DNA from: Candidatus Korobacter versatilis
GTDB lineage: Bacteria; Acidobacteriota; Terriglobia; Terriglobales; Acidobacteriaceae
Assembly: GCA_016185395.1 (NCBI GenBank)
Contig: JACPNR010000010.1
Span: 80,242-144,241 of the forward strand
Direction: 5' to 3'
Length of the DNA: 64,000 nucleotides
A program made the position numbers and the translations under genes. Below the pieces are notes generated by a model that worked only from the letters and a program-made list of their open reading frames with translations, searched no databases and was not told where the DNA came from. Shown piece after piece: positions 59,325-64,000 of this stretch (positions within the stretch are counted from its first letter, which is position 1; each line of letters opens with the position of its first letter).

Positions 59325-60806
59325 TTACGCTTCGGCCGCTGCGGCCTTCTGCGCTGCTTCCTCGGTCTGCGTCTTCGAGAGCTTCATGCGCGCGGCACGC
59401 AGCTTGAGGAACGCTTTGGCTTCCTTGTACAGGCGCTTGCGCTCCACGTTGTTGAACACCGCCTTGCGCACGATGCGGAAGACCGCCCGCGGACGGAAGT
59501 AGTATTCGTCGTAGAACTTGTTGACCATCTCCATCACGTACTCGCGCGGCAGGCCGGGATACTGCAGCATCACGAGCTGGTGGCCGCCTTCATCCACCAT
59601 GTTCGCGCCCTTCACGATGAAGTTGTTCTTATCGGCCCAGTCGTAGAGTTCGGTGCCGGGATACGCGTGCGCGATCGAGACCTGGATGGTTTCCGCGTCC
59701 ACCTGCTTGGCGAAGTCGATGGTCTTGCGGATGGTCTCTTTCGTCTCGCCGGGAAGGCCGAGGATGAAGTCGCCGTGCACCACGAGTCCAAGCTTCTTGC
59801 AGTCGCGCGAGAATGCCAGCGCGCGCTCCACCGTGGCGCCCTTCTTGATGTTCTTCAGGATCTGCGCGTCGCCCGATTCATAGCCCACGATGAGCAGACG
59901 GCAGCCGGCTTCCTTCATCGCCTTCAGCGTCTCGTAGTCCGTGGTCACGCGCGAGGTGCAGGACCACGTCAGTCCCTTGATCTTCTTCAGTTCGGCGCAC
60001 AGCTTGATGGTGCGCGCCTTCTGGATGTTGAAGGTGTCGTCGTCGAAGAAGAATTCCTTCACCTCCGGCCACAGCTCTTTCGCCTTGGCCATCTCGGCCG
60101 CCACGTCTTCCACCGAGCGCTGGCGCCACGGATGGCCGCTCAGCGTCTGCGGCCACAGGCAGAAGGTGCACTGCGCCGGGCAGCCGCGCGTGGAGTAGAG
60201 CGACACGAACGGATAAAGCAGGAACGGCACGTTGTACCTGGTGACGTCCAAGTCGCGCTTGTAGATGTCGGTGACGTGGGGCAGCGCGTCCAGGTTCTCG
60301 ACGGATGGCCGGTCGGCGGTGTGCACGATCTTGCCATTTGCGTCGCGATAGCTGATGCCGAGGATCTCGTTCAGCGGCTTGCCTTGCGCGAACTCCACCA
60401 CGGCGTAGTCGAACTCACGGCGGACGACGAAGTCGATGACCGGACACTCATTCAGCGCGCGGTTCGGCTCGGTCGTGACCGGCGGGCCCACGAAGGCGAT
60501 CTTCAGCTTCGGATTCGCCGCCTTCATGGCCTTGGCCAGGGCGTGGTCGCCCTTCCATCCCGGGGTCGAGGTGAACAGGACCAGGAACTCGTAGCTCTTC
60601 CCGATCTCGATCGTCTCCTGCGCCGACACATGGTGCGGCGGGGCATCGAGCAGGCGCGAGCCCTCCAGCATGCCGGCCGGATAGGCCAGCCATACCGGAT
60701 ACCAATAACTCTCGATCTCGCGGGTAGCGGGCCAGCGCGAGCTGGCGCCCCCGTCAAAGTTCTCAAAAGAAGGCGGATTGAGGAACAACGTCTTAAGCAC
60801 TGACAT
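59325..60806 (-). CDS. hpnJ: Hopanoid-associated radical SAM protein HpnJ
   Basis: 493 residues. The N-terminal B12-binding-like region opens KTLFLNPPSFENFDGGASSR and has LLDAPPHHVSAQET, the HpnJ fingerprint. The radical SAM motif CxxxCxxC is in YSTRGCPAQCTFCLWPQ, followed by FFFDDDTFNIQKART, IVGYESGDAQ and GDFILGLPGETKETI. HpnJ is needed for the cyclitol-ether head group of bacteriohopanetetrol in other bacteria, together with HpnI and HpnK, which are not in this window. Confidence 0.92.
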   Translation of the reverse strand: MSVLKTLFLNPPSFENFDGGASSRWPATREIESYWYPVWLAYPAGMLEGSRLLDAPPHHVSAQETIEIGKSYEFLVLFTSTPGWKGDHALAKAMKAANPKLKIAFVGPPVTTEPNRALNECPVIDFVVRREFDYAVVEFAQGKPLNEILGISYRDANGKIVHTADRPSVENLDALPHVTDIYKRDLDVTRYNVPFLLYPFVSLYSTRGCPAQCTFCLWPQTLSGHPWRQRSVEDVAAEMAKAKELWPEVKEFFFDDDTFNIQKARTIKLCAELKKIKGLTWSCTSRVTTDYETLKAMKEAGCRLLIVGYESGDAQILKNIKKGATVERALAFSRDCKKLGLVVHGDFILGLPGETKETIRKTIDFAKQVDAETIQVSIAHAYPGTELYDWADKNNFIVKGANMVDEGGHQLVMLQYPGLPREYVMEMVNKFYDEYYFRPRAVFRIVRKAVFNNVERKRLYKEAKAFLKLRAARMKLSKTQTEEAAQKAAAAEA

Positions 60807-60820
60807 GTATTTAAGTGTCT

Positions 60821-60849
60821 ATTTTAGCAGGCATTTGGAAGGTCACCAA
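60821..60849 (-). promoter_or_regulatory. Probable sigma-70 promoter of hpnJ
   Basis: On the minus strand TTGGTG (60844-60849) and TAAAAT (60821-60826) are 17 bases apart. The -10 ends 14 bases before the hpnJ ATG, so the leader would be about 7 bases and lack a Shine-Dalgarno. Confidence 0.5.
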
Positions 60850-60875
60850 GTTCGACGTTCCAGCGGCCTAAACGG

Positions 60876-62336
60876 CTACTGTTTGCGCCCGTTGCGCCTC
60901 TGCGCCAGCACCAGGCCACGCGGCGTGTTCAGGAACACGACGCAGATCAGTCCTTCGGCCTCGAGGCGCATGGCCTGCTCGCGCACGACCTTGTAGTGCG
61001 AGCTGGCGTCGTGCATCAGGATGAGACCGTTGGGACTCATCTGCGGCAGGAAGCGCCGTACCTCCTGCTCGCGAATGTCGAGCGCGGAATCGGAGAATAG
61101 CAGGTCGATCTGGCCGTCGATGGTGGTCTCGAGCGACGAAGTATTGCTCATCTCGATCCACTCGGCCACGCCGGATGCCTCCACCCGCTCTTTCGCCTTG
61201 GCGAACACCTTGGGATCGAACTCGATGGTGATCAGCCGTCCGATACCGTTTTGCGCCAGGCCCTCCGCCATGCGGATGGTCGAGAGCGCGGTGAACGTTC
61301 CCGTTTCCACGATGAGCTCGGGCTTTGCCGTGATCACCAGCTGCTTCAGGAAATCGAGTACTTCGACCTCGGCGCTCATGCTGTCGTACATCCGCCATCG
61401 TTCGGGATGCGGGCACTCAGCCGTCGCCGGCGTGTACTCCGGCTGGGTGGCTTCGCCGAATAATGCCACGTGCTCGAGGATGCGGTGCTCCTCGCGTCCC
61501 CGCAGGAATTTCGGCAGCACGATGGCCAGCAGCGTGGCGCCCGCCAGGATCGAGACCAGCGAGGTGATCTGCGCGGTGTCGAGCGCGTGGGGATATCCCC
61601 ACGGCAGCTGTATCCCGAACACGCCGTTGAACCAGTCCACGAAGCCTTGGCCGAACGTCTCGCCGAACGCGAAGCTCTTGCCCTCGATGTAGCGGATGAA
61701 CTCGATGAAGAACCGCGCCACGCCCGTCAGAATGAGGAACTCGCCCGTCAGCGTGCCGGCCGGGCGCTGCAGTTGCGCCGCGCGTTTTCCCTCCTGCCAC
61801 AGGAACCAGAAGATGAGCAGCGCCAGGAGCAATTCGTAGACCGGCGTGGGATGGACGCAATCATTCGTCGGCACCAGCCCTTTGGGGAAACGCATGCACC
61901 ACGGGAGCGCTGTGGGCGTCCCGTAATCGCCGTCGCCGGAGATCAGGCATCCGATGCGCCCGATGCCGTAGCCGATCGCCGTGGCCGGCGCGCACGCGTC
62001 CAGCAGCACCAGGACGGGGATGCGATACCGCCGCGCCCAGAAGATCAGCGCGATGATGCAGAGAATGACGGAGCCGTGCCAGGTGAATCCTGTCCGGCTG
62101 AACAGCACGTCGAAGGGATGCGCGAACAACTCGCGCGGCGTCTCCAACGCGGAGTACAGTTTCGCGCCCAGCACGCCCATGATCCCCAACAGCAGCGTGA
62201 GGTTCGCAGGATCGCTCGGCAGGCGCCGGCGGCGGAACTCGGCGCGCAACACGTAGTAGCTCACGACGAGCGCGAGCCACACCACGAGGCCGAAGGTCCC
62301 CAGTTGTAACGGCCCGATCTTTATGTAGGGAAGCAA
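60876..62336 (-). CDS. Fusion of an Lgt-like prolipoprotein diacylglyceryl transferase with a SAM methyltransferase domain
   Basis: 486 residues, TTG start 13 bases after the tolC-like stop. Residues 1-285 are polytopic and Lgt-like: TWHGSVI (catalytic His region), the signature GIGRIGCLISGDGDYG, HPTPVYELLL, and ARFFIEFIRYIEG. In the signature GDGDYG replaces the usual NGE motif. Residues about 300-486 form a soluble class I methyltransferase-like domain (PELIVETGTFTALSTIRMAEG, LITIEFDPKVFAKAKERVE, DLLFSDSALDIRE). Lgt proteins are normally about 280 residues without such a domain. Located directly upstream of hpnJ. Confidence 0.85.
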   Translation of the reverse strand: MLPYIKIGPLQLGTFGLVVWLALVVSYYVLRAEFRRRRLPSDPANLTLLLGIMGVLGAKLYSALETPRELFAHPFDVLFSRTGFTWHGSVILCIIALIFWARRYRIPVLVLLDACAPATAIGYGIGRIGCLISGDGDYGTPTALPWCMRFPKGLVPTNDCVHPTPVYELLLALLIFWFLWQEGKRAAQLQRPAGTLTGEFLILTGVARFFIEFIRYIEGKSFAFGETFGQGFVDWFNGVFGIQLPWGYPHALDTAQITSLVSILAGATLLAIVLPKFLRGREEHRILEHVALFGEATQPEYTPATAECPHPERWRMYDSMSAEVEVLDFLKQLVITAKPELIVETGTFTALSTIRMAEGLAQNGIGRLITIEFDPKVFAKAKERVEASGVAEWIEMSNTSSLETTIDGQIDLLFSDSALDIREQEVRRFLPQMSPNGLILMHDASSHYKVVREQAMRLEAEGLICVVFLNTPRGLVLAQRRNGRKQ

Positions 62337-62349
62337 CTGGGAAGTATAT

Positions 62350-63642
62350 CTACTTCAGCGCCCAGCCTTCGATCTCGCCGGTCATGCGCATCAACTGCAT
62401 CTGCGCTTTCATCAACTGGTAGTCGGCGTCGAGGAACTGCGAGTACTTGTCGCTCTCCGCCACGCGCGCCTCTTCCTGGTCACGCGGACTCGCCGTCCCG
62501 GCCTCGGCCTTGGCGTTGACGGCGTCCGAGTCCGCGCGCGCCACCTGGTGCTCGAGCCGCGCCACCTCGCGTGCCGCCGCTAACTGCTGCACGATGCGCT
62601 GCAGCCGGAGCGTCTCCGACGACACTTTCTCCTTCACGGCTTCGGCTTCCTTCTTCGCCCGCAGCGCCTCGGCGTCCGCGGCCTCGGCGTGCGCCCGCCC
62701 GGCAAAATCCATGATGGGGAAGCGGATGGCCAAGCCGATGCTCGCGTTGTGCCGCTGGAACTTCTTGAAGAAGTCCTCGAAATTGTTGAAACGAGCGAAC
62801 ATGCCGTAGGACCCGGCGAAGTCTACCTGCGGATACCATGTCTTGTGGACGCCATCCGCGCGGGTCTTCTTCGCCTGCGCGTTCTGCTCCGCCACCTTCA
62901 CCGTGAGGCTCGACTCCGCCGCCCGTTTCGTCAGGTCGTCTTCCTGGCTCACCTCGGGCAGCTTCGGCACGCTCTCCGTCACGGTCTCGATCGAGTCGGC
63001 GGCGAGCCCGGTGAGTTGTGCGAGCCGCAGCCGCTGGAGGTCGGCGGCGCCGCGCGTCTCCGCCATCCGCATGTGGACACGCGCTGTCCCCAGCTTCGCC
63101 TTGGTCAGCGTGACTTCCGCATCCACGCCCGCATTGACGCGCTCGCCGGTGATCTGCTCCATGCGGAGCGCGGATTGCTCCTGCTGCCGCATCAGCTTTA
63201 GCGCCGTGGTGAGCTGGTCCAACTCGGTGTAGGCACTTGCCGTCTCGAGGATGACTTCCTCGCGCTTGTTCTGGATGTTCAGCCCGGTCGCCTGCCAGTC
63301 GAGCTTGGCCGCTTTCATGAACGCCCGGTTGGCGGCGTTGATGACGTACTGCCGGGTGTCCACGTTGAAGATGGAGGGCGCCGAACCCTCGATCGACATG
63401 GGATAGCCGTACGTCCATCCCAGCCCCGAGCCGAGCGTGACCTGCGGCAGGTACAGGTTGCGCAGCTCGAGATAGTTGGCGTGCGCGCGCTGCTGGTCGG
63501 CGGTGGCGATGGCCATCGTCCCACTGTGGCGCAGGGCCAACTCGACCGCCTGCCGGAAAGTCACCGGCTCGGCGCCGGCGAGCGCGCTGGCGAGCAGAAG
63601 AAACAGCAGGACGAAGAGGGCAGAGAAGGGACGAGCTTTCAT
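62350..63642 (-). CDS. TolC family outer-membrane efflux protein
   Basis: 430 residues from the ATG at 63642 (a GTG lies just before it). A signal peptide (MKARPFSALFVLLFLLLASALA) is followed by two OEP repeats: FRQAVELALRHSGTMAIATAD with LPQVTLGSGLGW, and later KTWYPQVDFAGSYGMF with IGLAIRFPIMDFAGRA. Long Ala/Glu-rich helices occur at about 150-260 and 350-425. It forms trimeric outer-membrane channels with a periplasmic adaptor and inner pump. No adaptor is adjacent; the nearest inner-membrane candidates are the Lgt fusion and the DMT pair downstream. Confidence 0.88.
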   Translation of the reverse strand: MKARPFSALFVLLFLLLASALAGAEPVTFRQAVELALRHSGTMAIATADQQRAHANYLELRNLYLPQVTLGSGLGWTYGYPMSIEGSAPSIFNVDTRQYVINAANRAFMKAAKLDWQATGLNIQNKREEVILETASAYTELDQLTTALKLMRQQEQSALRMEQITGERVNAGVDAEVTLTKAKLGTARVHMRMAETRGAADLQRLRLAQLTGLAADSIETVTESVPKLPEVSQEDDLTKRAAESSLTVKVAEQNAQAKKTRADGVHKTWYPQVDFAGSYGMFARFNNFEDFFKKFQRHNASIGLAIRFPIMDFAGRAHAEAADAEALRAKKEAEAVKEKVSSETLRLQRIVQQLAAAREVARLEHQVARADSDAVNAKAEAGTASPRDQEEARVAESDKYSQFLDADYQLMKAQMQLMRMTGEIEGWALK

Positions 63643-63673
63643 CACATCACCCGTGTGGAGTGGAGTCGAGAAG

Positions 63674-63691
63674 CAATCGGTCAGACGATTG
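63674..63691. promoter_or_regulatory. Inverted repeat CAATCG-N6-CGATTG upstream of the tolC-like gene
   Basis: A perfect 6-base inverted repeat with a 6-base spacer, 31-49 bases ahead of the start codon. The size and place suit a dimeric repressor operator (TetR or MarR type). No regulator gene is adjacent. Confidence 0.4.
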
Positions 63692-64000
63692 GTTGTAATC
63701 GAGTGAGGACGTGTTTTGCAACGACGCGCGACCGCGCCGGAGGCTCGCCGGTCTGTTCTGTCAGGGATCTGCCCGGTCTGTACCCCATCGGGATACCACC
63801 CCCCCTCCCCCTCCCCTATCGGCGGTCTTTCAGAATGAAAGATTTAGCGAGGACGGGCAGCTAAGTCTTTTAGAGAACCCGATGTAGGGGCAAAGTCTTG
63901 ATTGGTTGTGACTTACCTCCCATTCCTCAGGGCTTTGAGGCGATAGAGTCCCCTCGCCCGCCGCGGCGGGCGAGGGATTTCGCCTGCGGGCGCGGACGCC
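63692..64000. other. Intergenic region at the right edge with a C-tract and palindromes
   Basis: No supported gene. Contents: direct repeat CCGGTCTGT at 63748-63756 and 63773-63781; a C-rich tract at 63796-63816 with runs of 7, 5 and 4 C (G-rich on the minus strand); TCTTTCA-GAA-TGAAAGA inverted repeat at 63826-63842; and a perfect 26-base GC palindrome at 63951-63976 whose core resembles that at 27445-27462. A nine-codon open frame at 63834 is not credible. Confidence 0.5.
63951..63976. repeat. Perfect 26-base GC palindrome
   Basis: CCCTCGCCCGCCG is followed directly by its exact reverse complement. The CCCGCCG/CGGCGGGCGAGG core recurs in the repeat at 27433-27527, so both belong to one dispersed family. 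Confidence 0.75.

Overview
The window reads as a dense, GC-rich, Gram-negative chromosome segment, most probably from an acidobacterium (Terriglobia/Korobacter-like). The grounds are the gene content: lpxD, a complete tolQ-tolR-tonB/tolA-like-tolB-pal-cpoB cluster, a fused KorA with KorB, HELTH-type secreted metallopeptidase and S9 and M61 peptidases, a large hopanoid locus, and dispersed CACGAAGG-type intergenic palindromes. The lineage is an inference. No rRNA, tRNA, CRISPR array, transposase or prophage was seen.

Layout. 1-8.8 kb: a truncated SurA-like foldase, a CDF metal transporter with three tandem C-terminal domains, OsmC, a glutaredoxin whose first active-site cysteine codon is an in-frame TGA (probable selenoprotein with a SECIS-like hairpin), EamA and MFS transporters, then the minus-strand run ygfZ - DUF1844 - MBL hydrolase - ribF. 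8.9-18.5 kb: a secreted DUF1579 protein, an isopropylmalate/isocitrate-type dehydrogenase, an S9 peptidase, a HELTH metallopeptidase, mtnP with a PfkB kinase, a polytopic glycosyltransferase and MgtC. 18.5-24.3 kb: a diaminopimelate-centred group (DapF homologue lacking both catalytic cysteines, LdcA, Mpl), M61 peptidase and PlsC. 24.3-29.4 kb: a lipoprotein, a receiver-PAS protein coupled to lpxD, small proteins and a CCA/poly(A) nucleotidyltransferase with a histone-H1-like tail. 29.5-37.1 kb: dnaE, accA, korAB. 37.1-43.0 kb: a 2Fe-2S protein and the Tol-Pal cluster. 43.0-46.2 kb: a beta-propeller-like protein, recN and a Coa1-like protein.

46.4-63.6 kb is a hopanoid island. The plus strand runs ispH - shc - hpnH - unknown - hpnA - hpnG - two MDR dehydrogenases - hpnC - hpnD - hpnE. 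This covers squalene synthesis (HpnCDE), cyclisation (Shc), adenosylation (HpnH) and adenine removal (HpnG). The two MDR dehydrogenases are placed where an enzyme reducing ribosylhopane to bacteriohopanetetrol would be expected. A convergent minus-strand run carries a TolC-like protein, an Lgt-methyltransferase fusion, HpnJ and two small 4-TM DMT proteins, and could modify and export hopanoids.

Most notable: the candidate selenoglutaredoxin, the double-serine DapF homologue, the MDR pair in the hpn operon, the Lgt-methyltransferase fusion, the triplicated CDF tail, and repeats that have entered coding sequence (recN, lipoprotein leader).
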